A stretch of DNA of 64,000 bases from Pasteuria penetrans. Lineage in GTDB: Bacteria > Bacillota > Bacilli > Thermoactinomycetales > Thermoactinomycetaceae. Shown here in pieces: positions 29,986 through 39,700 of the stretch (the first letter of the stretch is position 1; every line of letters begins with the position of its first letter). The stretch covers positions 1,054,001 through 1,118,000 of the forward strand of contig NZ_UZAC03000001.1 in the NCBI RefSeq assembly GCF_900538055.1, given 5' to 3'. Made by a program: the position numbers and the translations under genes. A model generated the notes under the pieces. That model did not search any database, had not been told where the DNA came from, and saw only the letters and a list, made by a program, of their open reading frames with translations.

Positions 29986-31212
29986 CTAAAAGATAGCATT
30001 CTTCTTCAATTTTTTACGCGTTCCGCGCCGAACCTCCCGACGCGGCTCTACGGAACCATCATCATAGCCACTTCCCTGTTGAGCCCCGCTGTCCTCCGAT
30101 GGACCTGTCGGACCCCCAGAGCGTATATTTTCATCCCCCACAGGTGGGGAAGGGTAGGTGGCAGTAGGTGGGTATTCGGGGGCAGACCCCCCCCGGGACG
30201 CCGTTCCCCCCGCAGACGTATCATAAGACTCCGGACGCATACGATAGGAACGGGGAAGGGGATACATATCCCGTGGCTGTTCATCAGACGAATAACCACC
30301 ACTCTCCTGCTGCGATGAATATTCCCCTGGACCCGCATACCCATCCTGAACCTGTTGGGAATAATTCCCCTGTACACCAGCGGGGGGGCCATACGGTGAC
30401 GGTTGTTGACCCGAACCCGTTGTGGACGTCGGAGAATACGTCAACACATTACGATCCGTGGACTGCCCCCCGCCCCTTGGAGTGGGCAAGGAACCAGCTA
30501 TTTGCTGTGAATCCATCGCTGGAGAAAAAGAATCCTGTGTGGAAGATGGGGCCGCCGTCGATGCCCGCTGCTGCTGTGTAGATCCATCGCCTGAAACCTT
30601 TGTTGCCGCCGCCTCCTGTGCTACCTTGTCCATTTCAGATCCATCGGGTAGGGTAGACGCTGTCTCCTTTACATCCCTATCCGCTTCCCCAGCCAACTTC
30701 CCGGTTGAACACCAATCAGAATTCTCGATCATCTCCCAATGCGAACGTATGAGACCCTTCATATGAACCTCATAGGACATCGCCATCCGTTCCCAAGCCC
30801 GGCACTTTTCAATCGCCTCATTGAGAACCCGATCCGCGTTCTTATTCGCCTCTTGAACTATGATCTCCGCCTCTTTCTTAGCATTGGCGCTCACCTCATT
30901 AGCCACTTCCTGAGCCACACGAATGGATTTGTATATACTTTGTTCCATCATACCAGCAGACTGAGGGGAATCACTAGCATACGTATGACGACCCGTAGCA
31001 GAAACTTCATCCAGCTGGCCCTGTAAATTCTGCACCTGTTGCTTTAAATCCTCATTCTCCTTTTCCAATTGCTCACTTTGGACCTTCATGTACTCCATAC
31101 AGTCGGTAATCTGATCCAAAAAATCGTTCACTTCTGCACAGTTGTAGCCTCTAAATGCATACTTAAATTCCTTATCACGGATATCGTAAGGGGTGATGCG
31201 CATTGTTCGCAT
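29986..31212 (-). CDS. divIVA: Cell-division/polarity protein DivIVA with a long low-complexity tail
   Basis: ATG at 31212 follows AGGAGGTG; the frame is open upstream but lacks a site. The 408-residue protein begins MRTMRITPYDIRDKEFKYAF, the DivIVA lipid-binding domain, then a coiled coil (~35-75) and a second helical block (~100-165: VAQEVANEVSANAKKEAEII...). From about residue 200 it is Ser/Gln/Pro/Gly/Tyr-rich and disordered, ending in basic TRKKLKKNAIF. B. subtilis DivIVA is 164 residues, so the tail more than doubles the length. The protein localises to curved membrane at septa and poles. Separated from sepF by about 1 kb without ylmG/ylmH. Confidence 0.9.
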   Translation of the reverse strand: MRTMRITPYDIRDKEFKYAFRGYNCAEVNDFLDQITDCMEYMKVQSEQLEKENEDLKQQVQNLQGQLDEVSATGRHTYASDSPQSAGMMEQSIYKSIRVAQEVANEVSANAKKEAEIIVQEANKNADRVLNEAIEKCRAWERMAMSYEVHMKGLIRSHWEMIENSDWCSTGKLAGEADRDVKETASTLPDGSEMDKVAQEAAATKVSGDGSTQQQRASTAAPSSTQDSFSPAMDSQQIAGSLPTPRGGGQSTDRNVLTYSPTSTTGSGQQPSPYGPPAGVQGNYSQQVQDGYAGPGEYSSQQESGGYSSDEQPRDMYPLPRSYRMRPESYDTSAGGTASRGGSAPEYPPTATYPSPPVGDENIRSGGPTGPSEDSGAQQGSGYDDGSVEPRREVRRGTRKKLKKNAIF

Positions 31213-31284
31213 CTCTTGTTTGCACCTCCTAAAATGACTCTCGGCGCGGGTAAGTCTCACATTCCTATCATCTGTGTATCCCAC

Positions 31285-32209
31285 ATGGGAACGTAAATCA
31301 CCCTACAAAAACCGATCCAACTCCTGTCCCCATGGCCGAATGCATACGTCACAAAAACATCCTCCGTCTCTAAACACAACCCTACGCAATCACGATCCAT
31401 CATCAGGGTGGCGGCTCACTCCCCACTGCACCATTGTACACTCCCTCACTAAGAGTCTCAATGTTTCTACCTCACCTGTTCAAATGAATACGTGTGAGGC
31501 AAGCCGTACAAGCCCCATTCCATTGCAATAATCCGTACACCAAGGGGGTAAAATTCATTTGAACTATCCACTAGAATCAGACCATCGTCCTGCACCTATC
31601 CAAAACCAACAACCCCCCACATCCCCCTACTGAAAAAAATCAGATTGGGAATCATTCCCCCTAGGACCGATGAACTAAGGGGAACTTCATGGTACAAAAC
31701 TCGCCTGATCGTAAGATACCTCACAGCCGTGCCCTAGGAGAAGACTACCAGGGCCATCAGGAACACTGTAGTATCCCCCGCTACTGTAGATAATCAACCC
31801 CTCCTCCTTCTCTAGCATCCATTCCCATCCCATTCGGCCAGCATGAGATCCACACGTCCCAACGAGGTCCTTTCCGCCCCTCCTTACTCCCAGGGCAGAG
31901 GTTCCGTTGGCTATTTTGAATATTTTTAAATAAATAAATTTTCTGTAAAATAATAAAAAAGGAAATTCTACCCAATGTAAGCAATGACAAACTCGCAAAA
32001 AGTTTCTACCCCATCCCACATAAATTCAATCGACCTCATAGCTCTATTATAATCCAATAACTAGAACTAAATCCATAATAAATAGGAATATAAAAAGATA
32101 AAATAAGAATTGCAACGATTCACTACGCACGCCTTATTCCTCAGGCAAACGAGGGAAGATCACCCATCCACCTTTGTTCATAGAAACCTAGGCAAAGGAT
32201 CCCCCTCCC
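31285..32209. other. Gene-free gap where ylmG and ylmH normally lie
   Basis: About 0.9 kb between divIVA and sepF. The frames here (for example 31687-32019, minus) do not resemble YlmG (YggT) or the S4-domain protein YlmH. It is probably decayed DNA. Confidence 0.5.
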
Positions 32210-32641
32210 TCAGTTCTCACGTAACATCTCACGGATGGTTCCTTGTACATCAACATTAGCCGGTGTACAAAGAAAAATGCCTGGACCCACCTTCTGAATA
32301 TGTCCCCCCAATGCATAAACTGTCCCGCTGAGGAAATCCAGGATACGGCGTCCCGTAGGATTAGGCACCGATTGCAAATTGATGACCACGGACCGCTGAT
32401 TCTTTAGATTATCGGCCATTTCCTGTGCATCCTCATATACCCTGGGTTCAGACAAAACAACACGCACACCTTTCTGAGTCTGTTTCGGAGCATGAAACGA
32501 GACCACATTGTTGACACCCGAGCGCCCCCGCTTGCCCTCTGCACGCTTCGAGGGTTCCCTTTCCTCCCCTCTTTCCTCCTCGCTTTCCTCTTCTTCATCC
32601 ATCCCCAAAAAATCCATGACGCGATCCATCCACCTCGCCAC
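32210..32641 (-). CDS. sepF: Cell-division protein SepF
   Basis: SepF anchors and bundles FtsZ. GTG at 32641 lies six bases after GGGGGGAGGG. The 143-residue product has an amphipathic membrane helix (MARWMDRVMDFLGM), an acidic and charged linker, then the SepF fold (VRVVLSEPRVYEDAQEMADN, RSVVINLQSVP, RRILDFLSGTVYALGGHIQK, GIFLCTPANVDV). Normal length. Third in ylmD-ylmE-sepF. Confidence 0.95.
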   Translation of the reverse strand: MARWMDRVMDFLGMDEEEESEEERGEEREPSKRAEGKRGRSGVNNVVSFHAPKQTQKGVRVVLSEPRVYEDAQEMADNLKNQRSVVINLQSVPNPTGRRILDFLSGTVYALGGHIQKVGPGIFLCTPANVDVQGTIREMLREN

Positions 32642-32665
32642 CGCATTCCCTCCCCCCAAAGGATT

Positions 32666-33394
32666 TCAATTACCTCCCCCTCCATGATCCGGTGCAAACA
32701 GAGACGAACCAATCCGTACCCATGTAGCACCCTCCTCGATCGCCACCTCAAAGTCATTGGACATACCCATAGAAAGTTCGGGGAAATGATTCCCCCGCGC
32801 AGCCCATTCCCTCTGCAGAGAGGCAAGCCGACGAAAAACAGGTCTTACCTCCTCTGCCCTCTCCACCCGCGGTGCCATTGTCATCCATCCCACCACCTGC
32901 AACGACGGATAAGCCGGCAACTCGTCCAACACCTCTGCAAGGGAAGAGGGAGGAAACCCTGCCTTACTGGCCTCCCCACTCACGTTGATCTGTAAGAAAA
33001 CACGCAATCTTGTGCCCGCCCTCTCACACTGTACGGACAAGGGCTCCAACAAGGACATCCTATCCAGGGCATGAAAATAACGAAAGAACCCCGCCACCCA
33101 TTTGCACTTATTCCGTTGTAATCGCCCAATAAGATGCCATGTACCCACCTGAATACCCGCGTCCCTCTTACGTAATGCCTCCTGCGGCCTACTTTCGCCA
33201 AAATGATCCCATCCAAGCTCCTGCGCCTGCCGAATTTGCTGAATTGTGGCAGACTTCGTAACCGTAACCACCCTTACCGTCGCGGGATCACGATTCACAC
33301 GCGCACAAGCCTGCCTCAGACGACGATGAATTCCCTGCCATCGGGTGTACAATTGCGATTCTTGCACCTGATATCTACTCCCATCCTCGTCCAT
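32666..33394 (-). CDS. ylmE: YggS-family PLP homeostasis protein
   Basis: A 242-residue PLP-binding protein of the alanine-racemase fold that buffers free PLP. The lysine is in VRVVTVTKSATIQQIRQAQ near residue 46. HFGESRPQEALRK, WHLIGRLQRNKCKWV and LSMGMSNDFEVAIEEGATWVRIG are family signatures. Start ATG at 33394 overlaps ylmD by 20 bases. Always next to sepF and ylmD in Bacilli. Confidence 0.94.
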   Translation of the reverse strand: MDEDGSRYQVQESQLYTRWQGIHRRLRQACARVNRDPATVRVVTVTKSATIQQIRQAQELGWDHFGESRPQEALRKRDAGIQVGTWHLIGRLQRNKCKWVAGFFRYFHALDRMSLLEPLSVQCERAGTRLRVFLQINVSGEASKAGFPPSSLAEVLDELPAYPSLQVVGWMTMAPRVERAEEVRPVFRRLASLQREWAARGNHFPELSMGMSNDFEVAIEEGATWVRIGSSLFAPDHGGGGN

Positions 33395-34310
33395 TAGATC
33401 GCCAACCCAGCCATGCTGCCATTCGCAAACCCACCTCAGGCTGTCGACGATGGGAGTGAAAACGGGGCTCCCGACTGCAACACGTACACCACTGGCTCAC
33501 GAGTATGTGCTCCCGGTTCACCCCTAACTCCACACATTGCGCGACTAGGATGGCCCGTAAGTCGATTCGCCACCATCCCGTTGTGGAATCCAACTCACCC
33601 ACCGAGGGACAGGGTGAGCTAGCCAACAACAATTGGGCCACATCCTCCCGAACTTGGAAACAACAGGGCCCAATGGATGGCCCCAAGGCTACCCGAACCT
33701 CGGACAAGGGTACCCAAAGCTTCCGCAAATGGGGGATCACCTGCCTAACGATCCCCCCTGCCGTTCCCCTCCATCCCGCATGCAGAAGGCCTAAAAAGGG
33801 CTTTCCTTGGGGGGAATCGGGTTCCTTATACATCAAATAAACGGGAACACAATCCGCAACGCAAATGGCCAACAATACGTCCTTTAGATCCGTGGCCAAT
33901 CCATCCGCATCCGGAAACGCATCCTCCCTGGAGGAAGAGCCGCGTCCCCTCCTATACGGAGTAACCCAAGCAACCCTTGTATCATGCACCTGCTCGGCCA
34001 TGGTCCAGCATTCCATATCCATATCCAAAAAACAACACAGTCTCCTACGATTGTGGACCACCTGTGCCCACAGGGTACCATGCGCTCCCCAGGGCAACTG
34101 GTATTGACTCTCTACCTCCGGATTCTTCCATAGCGTAATCCCCACTGTACACGAAGGGTACTCTTCCTCCCACTGTGGGATCCGTAGACAGAACCCTCCC
34201 TCGCACACGCTGGGGGAAAAGGGTTCCTCCGTCCTAGCAGAGGATTTATGCAAAACCCTCACACCCCCAAATAGGATTTTCTTCCTCATCCTTCCGCCAT
34301 GACTATACAA
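33375..34310 (-). CDS. ylmD: YlmD-family (YfiH-like) purine nucleoside phosphorylase/laccase-domain protein
   Basis: The family was called a polyphenol oxidase and has purine-nucleoside phosphorylase activity in characterised members. Motifs: FLGLLHAGWRGTAGGIV with the metal-binding His (residues ~176-192), ADCVPVYL, and GPSIGPCCFQVREDV. Length 311 is normal. Start uncertain: TTG 34310, or ATG at 34289 (MRKKILF). First gene here of ylmD-ylmE-sepF. Confidence 0.9.
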   Translation of the reverse strand: MYSHGGRMRKKILFGGVRVLHKSSARTEEPFSPSVCEGGFCLRIPQWEEEYPSCTVGITLWKNPEVESQYQLPWGAHGTLWAQVVHNRRRLCCFLDMDMECWTMAEQVHDTRVAWVTPYRRGRGSSSREDAFPDADGLATDLKDVLLAICVADCVPVYLMYKEPDSPQGKPFLGLLHAGWRGTAGGIVRQVIPHLRKLWVPLSEVRVALGPSIGPCCFQVREDVAQLLLASSPCPSVGELDSTTGWWRIDLRAILVAQCVELGVNREHILVSQWCTCCSREPRFHSHRRQPEVGLRMAAWLGWRSNGRGWE

Positions 34311-34894
34311 CCCTTATTCGGCGCTAGGGGGAAAAAGGGTTGGACAAAAACCACCAGATCCTATGTACACAAGTCTAAATCAATGGACAAACCCTTTCCT
34401 TTTCGAGCCTCCCATTCTCCCCCCACCTATTGTAGCCCGCTTCCCCATGGGGCTCAATCCTACCACGGACCCCATGACCCCATGGGTCAGGAAAACCTAA
34501 GGGATCCGGATATAGGATCATGGTTTTCGTTTCCCAACTTGTCTCTGAATTTTGGACCGAATCCCCATCTACCGTAGCGGATTCCCATTGGATGGGACTG
34601 TTTCCCCGCATGGATATGTACCAATTTTATGCAACACACTCCATAGAATACCGTCCTCCCTTAAGGGGATCGATGGAAACCACCCCATTTCCTACCACTC
34701 GATCCGATTGTAACAAATTCGTTTAGAATATTGAAATTACTACCGCTGGGGGCCTATCCCCCATAAGAAAAGCAACCACCTATCCTGAAACCCCAGGATC
34801 ATACATGACAAGCTGGAGCGTACCTATGGGGATATATAGGATCCAACATCAGGCGTTACCCACAGCAGCCAGACAAGGGGGAGAAGTGGAACGA
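34311..34894. other. Divergent intergenic region between ylmD and pdaB
   Basis: Nearly 0.6 kb with no gene. It should hold promoters for both directions. Two stacked direct pieces of CCCCATGGGG are seen near 34445-34490, without clear meaning. Confidence 0.4.
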
Positions 34895-35677
34895 ATGCAT
34901 CCTTTCATCATCGTCATTTCTGGTAGAAAAATGTTACGCGTGACCTTACTCTCGGCAACTATCATCGGCTTGCTTTCGTTTGCCTATGCGGAACGCCACT
35001 ACGCAATCGAGGTTTTCAGTGGGGGAATTGCACCCCCGAAACCCCCCATGGCAATCCGTGATGTAAAGACGGACAAAAAACAAATTGCCCTCACCTTTGA
35101 TATCAGCTGGGGGGAAGAGCGTTCTGGACCCATCCTGGATATTTTGGAACAAAAGGGAATAAAATCCGCCACCTTCTTCCTCTCAGGTCCCTGGGCAAGA
35201 CAACACCCTCATATTGTCGAACGAATTGCTAAAACCTATGAAATTGCAAGTCATGGCCATAAACACATCAACTACAGCAACCTAGGTGAACAGCAAATCA
35301 GGGAACAAATTCTCGAAGCGGATACCATACTAACAAAACTCACAGGAAAAAAACCTAAGTTGATCCGTTATCCTAATGGAGATGGCAGCGATTCTACCCG
35401 TGTCCTGGGAATTGCCAGCAAACTGGGATACACCTCGATCCACTGGGGGACGGACTCCAAGGACTGGATGAATCCTGGAGCCGATAAAATCATTAAAAAT
35501 GTTGTAAAGAAAGCCCATCCAGGGGATATTGTTCTGCTCCATGCCAGCGATACCTGTAAGCAGACCCATCTAGCGCTCCCAACGATCATCGATCAACTCA
35601 AAGGGGAGGGATACACATTCGTCACAGTTTCCGAGTTACTTTCAGACGCCGGTGTGCGGGTGAATCCTGTCGATTGA
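34895..35677 (+). CDS. pdaB: Sporulation polysaccharide deacetylase PdaB
   Basis: PdaB is required for keeping the spore dormant and stable after cortex formation. ATG 34895 (MHPFIIVISGRKMLRV) follows AGGGGGAG. A signal anchor covers ~12-34. The NodB domain shows TFDISWGEER (the PdaB variant of motif 1), SHGHKHINY (motif 2), IRYPNGDGS (motif 3), GTDSKDWMNPG and DIVLLHASD. Length ~260 residues fits. It faces kbaA convergently; in B. subtilis kbaA and pdaB are also neighbours. Confidence 0.92.
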   Translation: MHPFIIVISGRKMLRVTLLSATIIGLLSFAYAERHYAIEVFSGGIAPPKPPMAIRDVKTDKKQIALTFDISWGEERSGPILDILEQKGIKSATFFLSGPWARQHPHIVERIAKTYEIASHGHKHINYSNLGEQQIREQILEADTILTKLTGKKPKLIRYPNGDGSDSTRVLGIASKLGYTSIHWGTDSKDWMNPGADKIIKNVVKKAHPGDIVLLHASDTCKQTHLALPTIIDQLKGEGYTFVTVSELLSDAGVRVNPVD

Positions 35678-36305
35678 TCCCCCCCGACGGGGGGGAAAGG
35701 GAGGAATCCGGTGGAGGCGAAGCGGTGGAAGTACGTACCCAACGTGAGAGCCATAAGATTTGCCATGCATTGCAGAAAAAAATGACTAAAACATACCAAA
35801 TGATGTAGTGCCAGGGGAGCAAACCCTGCTGCACATTGAGAACGGGACTACTAGCTAGGGCGGTGAATGTAACCATAAAAAACAGAGTGGGCACAAAAAC
35901 ACGCCGATTCACCAGGCATACCTTCCAAAGAGCAACCCCCAACGAGGCAAGAAAAACAAAGACGGGAAATCCCCCATTGGGCCACCACCCCGTCTCTGCA
36001 CGCTGTCCCTGCAAATGGAAGAGTAGAAACATGACAACCCCTATCAACATGAATTGCACTAGGAGATAAGCACGCGGAGACCGAGCGAGAAAGTAACTCC
36101 TAGCCATGGAATGAAGGACAAGATAAATCAGAAAACTCATGATGGAAGCGAGAGGGAGCAGGACAGAAAAAAGAGCTACGCCCTTCCATCCCCAAGAAAT
36201 TCTATAACCCAAAAGAGCCTGTAACACCCAAAGGAGGGTCAGCGCAATGAGAATGCCTACCAATAAAGTCGAACTAAGCCAAGTCGGAATGCGATTTCGT
36301 TGCAT
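35622..36305 (-). CDS. kbaA: KinB-signalling activation protein KbaA
   Basis: KbaA activates the KinB route into sporulation. Six hydrophobic segments are visible (about residues 12-32, 40-62, 82-98, 112-128, 138-152, 165-182). The neighbourhood salA-kbaA/pdaB is that of B. subtilis, with gerD missing between salA and kbaA. At 227 residues it is about 30 longer than usual: a Ser/Pro and basic tail (STASPPPDSSLSPPSGG...) runs 56 bases into pdaB on the other strand, through a C7/G7 hairpin. A homopolymer indel may have extended it. Confidence 0.85.
   Translation of the reverse strand: MQRNRIPTWLSSTLLVGILIALTLLWVLQALLGYRISWGWKGVALFSVLLPLASIMSFLIYLVLHSMARSYFLARSPRAYLLVQFMLIGVVMFLLFHLQGQRAETGWWPNGGFPVFVFLASLGVALWKVCLVNRRVFVPTLFFMVTFTALASSPVLNVQQGLLPWHYIIWYVLVIFFCNAWQILWLSRWVRTSTASPPPDSSLSPPSGGINRQDSPAHRRLKVTRKL
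35679..35695. terminator. C7/G7 hairpin between pdaB and kbaA
   Basis: CCCCCCC, GAC, GGGGGGG immediately after the pdaB stop. It has no T-run and lies inside the 3' coding end of kbaA, so its terminator role is uncertain. Confidence 0.45.
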
Positions 36306-36334
36306 TCTAGGCGGAACCCCCCCACCGTATCCCT

Positions 36335-37441
36335 CTACCGGGCTGCCGAAGACGAATTTATTTTACTAAGAACAGCGGCAGCAAGCTGATCGTACATAGC
36401 GCCCAATCGATGTTCGGGGGGATAAATCGCATCCCTCACCACACCCTCACTGGTACCCCCAGGGGACACCAGAGGTATTTGGGACAAAAGAGAAACCCCG
36501 AGCGTTTCCGCTACCTTTTTTCCTCCACCCGAACCAAAAACCTGCTCCTTTTCCCCCAATCGATTCTCATACCAGGCCATGTTTTCTACCACGCCCAATA
36601 ATTCGTGCTTCGTTTTGTGCAGGGCCATACTACCCGCACGAATAGCTACATGAGCCGCACTAGGGTGGGGGGTGGTCACAAGGATTTGTTTACACTGTGG
36701 AATCATTTGATGAACATCCAGTGCGATATCCCCTGTACCCGGGGGTAGGTCCAGAACGAAATGGGTCACCTGGTTCCAGTGGATATCGACAAAGAAATTG
36801 CGGAGCATTTTTCCCAACATAGGCCCTCTCCAAATGACGGGGGCATTATCCTCCACAAAAAAGCCCATGGACATGACTTGAACACCATGTTGCTCCACGG
36901 GAACAACGGTTTCATCAATGACCACCGGACGGCGTTGTACACCCATCATTTCCGGTATGCTAAATCCATAGATATCAGCATCTACCAGACCTACCCGACA
37001 ACCCGCACGTGCCAGAGCAACAGACAGGTTAGAAGCTACTGTAGATTTTCCTACCCCCCCCTTGCCACTCACCACAGCGAGACAAACCACCCCTTGCTCC
37101 TGCAACCAATAGGCGGGAGGGCGGGTCGTTCCATCTGCACCCGTCTGTTTCCGCTCTGCTTGCAGCCGCCCGGAAAGAGCCTTCCTTTGCTCGCTCGTCA
37201 TCTCGCCCCAAGTAACTCCCACAGAGGTAGCCCCAAGGGCCTTGATGGCGTCCACAACATCTTGTTTGATTTTGGCCTTCATCGGACAACCCGCCACCGT
37301 AAGTACAACAGTCAGGCTCACCTCGGACCCCTCGACACGTACCTCGCTTACCATGCCCAAGGTAACCAAATCCTTGCCCAGCTCCGGATCCTGTACGGAA
37401 CGAAGGGCATGGGTCACACTTTCCACCGTCAATGTCGCCAT
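36335..37441 (-). CDS. salA: Mrp/ApbC-type Fe-S carrier ATPase SalA
   Basis: ATG 37441 (MATLTVESVTHALRSVQDPE) follows GGAAGGGG. Residues ~1-80 are the DUF59/MIP18 domain; the P-loop domain has the deviant Walker A SGKGGVGKST near 130, LVDADIYGFSIP, LPPGTGDIALDV and VVENMAWYENRLGEKEQVFG. The C-terminal CxxC of classical Mrp is absent, as in B. subtilis SalA. Probably carries Fe-S clusters or regulates protease expression as SalA does; both roles are family knowledge. Confidence 0.92.
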   Translation of the reverse strand: MATLTVESVTHALRSVQDPELGKDLVTLGMVSEVRVEGSEVSLTVVLTVAGCPMKAKIKQDVVDAIKALGATSVGVTWGEMTSEQRKALSGRLQAERKQTGADGTTRPPAYWLQEQGVVCLAVVSGKGGVGKSTVASNLSVALARAGCRVGLVDADIYGFSIPEMMGVQRRPVVIDETVVPVEQHGVQVMSMGFFVEDNAPVIWRGPMLGKMLRNFFVDIHWNQVTHFVLDLPPGTGDIALDVHQMIPQCKQILVTTPHPSAAHVAIRAGSMALHKTKHELLGVVENMAWYENRLGEKEQVFGSGGGKKVAETLGVSLLSQIPLVSPGGTSEGVVRDAIYPPEHRLGAMYDQLAAAVLSKINSSSAAR

Positions 37442-37949
37442 GTTCCTACCCCTTCCAGCTTTTTTACCTACCATAGATCACCTTATGTAAAAATACCCCA
37501 ACCTATCGTAACGTGCCCCCTTACCGCCCATTGTATCACGAGCAATAGAACGAAAATAGTTACCCTACAGCGACAACACAACATGAATCAAAACCCGCCC
37601 TACCATTCCTCCGTTATCCTTAGGTAGGTAACCTGTGAAGGGAACCCAACAACGAATGGGTAATCATGTATAAATCTTCTGAAAATATCAATCGGACCCC
37701 CACAACATCCACGAAAACCACCCCAACCCAGGACCCAAGATTCTTCCATCGTATCAAAAAAACGGGGGATCCCCCCCACCACCAACAAATTCCCCGATGA
37801 TTTCTTGATATTCATTCCCTGTATGTTTTCAATCTATACATGGTCACTATGCGGATAGAAACCCCCCATGGGAAACGGAAAGGAGGAAACCTACCCCGAA
37901 TTTTCCCATCCCCACGGGGACCCTCCTGATCCATATCTCCGCCCCATCA
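37442..37949. other. Intergenic, one doubtful small frame
   Basis: A 71-codon minus-strand frame (37600-37815) begins MNIKKSSGNLLVVGG with AGGGA touching the ATG. It has no recognised family. Otherwise empty. Confidence 0.3.
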
Positions 37950-39383
37950 TCACAGGGTCCTGAAATCAGGGAGGAACCTGATGAGATGACGGTAGATCCC
38001 GGACAAGTTTTTGGGAATCATCCATCCACAACCCCCCCTCAGGGAAGGACAATAGAGATGTTTCTCCAAACCATTCTCTGTCCATAAAATATGATCCATC
38101 AGACATGTAGATCCATATCGAACCGATACCAACAAGATCAGGGAACGGACCTGTAAGTCATCAGGAACCTGAAAGCCTGGATAGGTACGCAGAGCCACAC
38201 TCTCTATCTTTCTCGTAATCGGCCCCCTCTTCCCTCCTTTCCCCTGGCGCTTCAATAATCCTAGGATAAACTCTTCCGCACCCTTCACGGTAGAGGGAAC
38301 AGAACCGGTGCACCGAGCGCGTTGTTCTCCAACAAAAATGAGATCCATTATTAATTTCAAACGGAGATGGAAGAAAGACGCATACGATCGCTCATTGGAT
38401 GTAAGATGGGCATTTCGTGCACAACAAATCAAACCATCCCGCTCACGAACGGACGGAATCTCCACCACACGAAACGGCATAGACTCAACCTTCCGTTGAA
38501 TCGCAAGGGACCGCCTCGGGTTGTTGAGACCCAAATAGAGGGAATGGGGTTGAATCCATTGACACAATTTCAAAACCTCTTGCGCCGCTTCCTCATAATC
38601 ATGCCCCGTTTCCCGGGACCCTTCTAGGGAATCCCCACACAGGGAAGGAGGGGCCTCCGCGTACACTTCCTCCTCGGTAGGAACAAAGAGAAGATCCACA
38701 CCTGCCCTCTGTGCCTTCTTCTGGTCCCTTGCTCGATCACGGGGATAACGAAGGTACTCCTCATGGGAGGAAAACTGCTTTGAACCCACAAAAACGGACA
38801 GAACTACCCGTTCATTCTCCCGACGTGCCTGCTGCACCATATACTCATGACCAGCATGCAACGCACCCTTGGTAGGTACAAAACCGATCCTCGCGGATCC
38901 ACCCGACTCCTTAGACCAATCCTGTAGGACAGACCTCAGACTGGCCACGGACGTACATACCCTCATCAATGAGTCCCCTGCTTCCCCCTCTTCCCGCTCG
39001 ACCCGGGCTTGTTGGAAAATATCAGCAAGAAACCCTAACACGTCACTGTCCTCTGTCTCGTCAGAAATGGGGGCCTCTGCAAAGGTAGCTATAATATCGG
39101 GATCAAAGAGGGCCATTGCCTCACACGTGGAAGAAGAACAGAGCTCTTGAAAATTATGTATATTTCGAGAGCGGAGAAGTTCCGACCATAGGGAACGGAA
39201 TACAACGGGATCCAAAGTACCCTTCAGGAATCTATAAACCGACATAGGATCCGAAAGATGCCTTGTCCGAATATCAGACACCTCGGCATCCGATAGAAGT
39301 TCCCTCGTACGCTTCCGTAATTCAGAATACACGGATTCCTTCTTTTTTGTCCTCCCTTTCGTAGCTGCCTTTTTTTCAACCAT
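37950..39383 (-). CDS. Divergent PanC-like protein with N- and C-terminal extensions
   Basis: ATG 39383 has a perfect GAGGGGGG site. 477 residues. Residues ~140-430 follow pantothenate synthetase: GFVPTKGALHAGHEYMVQQA (ATP-binding HxGH kept), VVLSVFVGSKQFSSHEEYLRYPRD, GVDLLFVPTEEEVY, QPHSLYLGLNN, VREADG-like VRERDGLICCARNAHL, and GSTCLMDHI near the end. The K-D-x-Q substrate motif is replaced by LNNPRRS, and the S-R-N loop is AARN-like. About 135 residues of unknown type precede this domain and about 45 follow. No panB or panD adjoins it. It may be a repurposed or weakly active ligase. Confidence 0.65.
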   Translation of the reverse strand: MVEKKAATKGRTKKKESVYSELRKRTRELLSDAEVSDIRTRHLSDPMSVYRFLKGTLDPVVFRSLWSELLRSRNIHNFQELCSSSTCEAMALFDPDIIATFAEAPISDETEDSDVLGFLADIFQQARVEREEGEAGDSLMRVCTSVASLRSVLQDWSKESGGSARIGFVPTKGALHAGHEYMVQQARRENERVVLSVFVGSKQFSSHEEYLRYPRDRARDQKKAQRAGVDLLFVPTEEEVYAEAPPSLCGDSLEGSRETGHDYEEAAQEVLKLCQWIQPHSLYLGLNNPRRSLAIQRKVESMPFRVVEIPSVRERDGLICCARNAHLTSNERSYASFFHLRLKLIMDLIFVGEQRARCTGSVPSTVKGAEEFILGLLKRQGKGGKRGPITRKIESVALRTYPGFQVPDDLQVRSLILLVSVRYGSTCLMDHILWTENGLEKHLYCPSLRGGCGWMIPKNLSGIYRHLIRFLPDFRTL

Positions 39384-39700
39384 CGCAAATCCCCCCTCGA
39401 AAACTCTTCCTACCATCGTAACAAAATCATACCAGAAAAGATCCCCTGAATCATAAAAAACAATCCCCCACACCGGTATCATAATTAAGTCTATAAAAAA
39501 AATGATCAATGTAAGGGATGATCCTTCGTTCCGGACCTACCAACTACGACTAGGGTCAAGACTCGGAAAATCAAGGAACCCGTATCGCATCACAAGGAGA
39601 CCCAAACATTGAATATGGGGTTTGAATATGGTTGAATGGGCTGAAAGAAAAGGGTGCAATGTTGTAGAAGAATATATACCGGCAGGGCGATAGGTACTCC
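39384..39700. other. Divergent region upstream of bioA
   Basis: About 0.3 kb with no gene. I searched by eye for a BirA operator (paired TTGTTAAC/GTTAACAA-type arms) and did not find one. Confidence 0.35.

Noticed and set aside
37600-37815. 71-codon minus-strand frame MNIKKSSGNLLVVGG...
   Set aside because: Ribosome-binding site touches the start codon and no family was recognised; kept only as a note in the intergenic entry.
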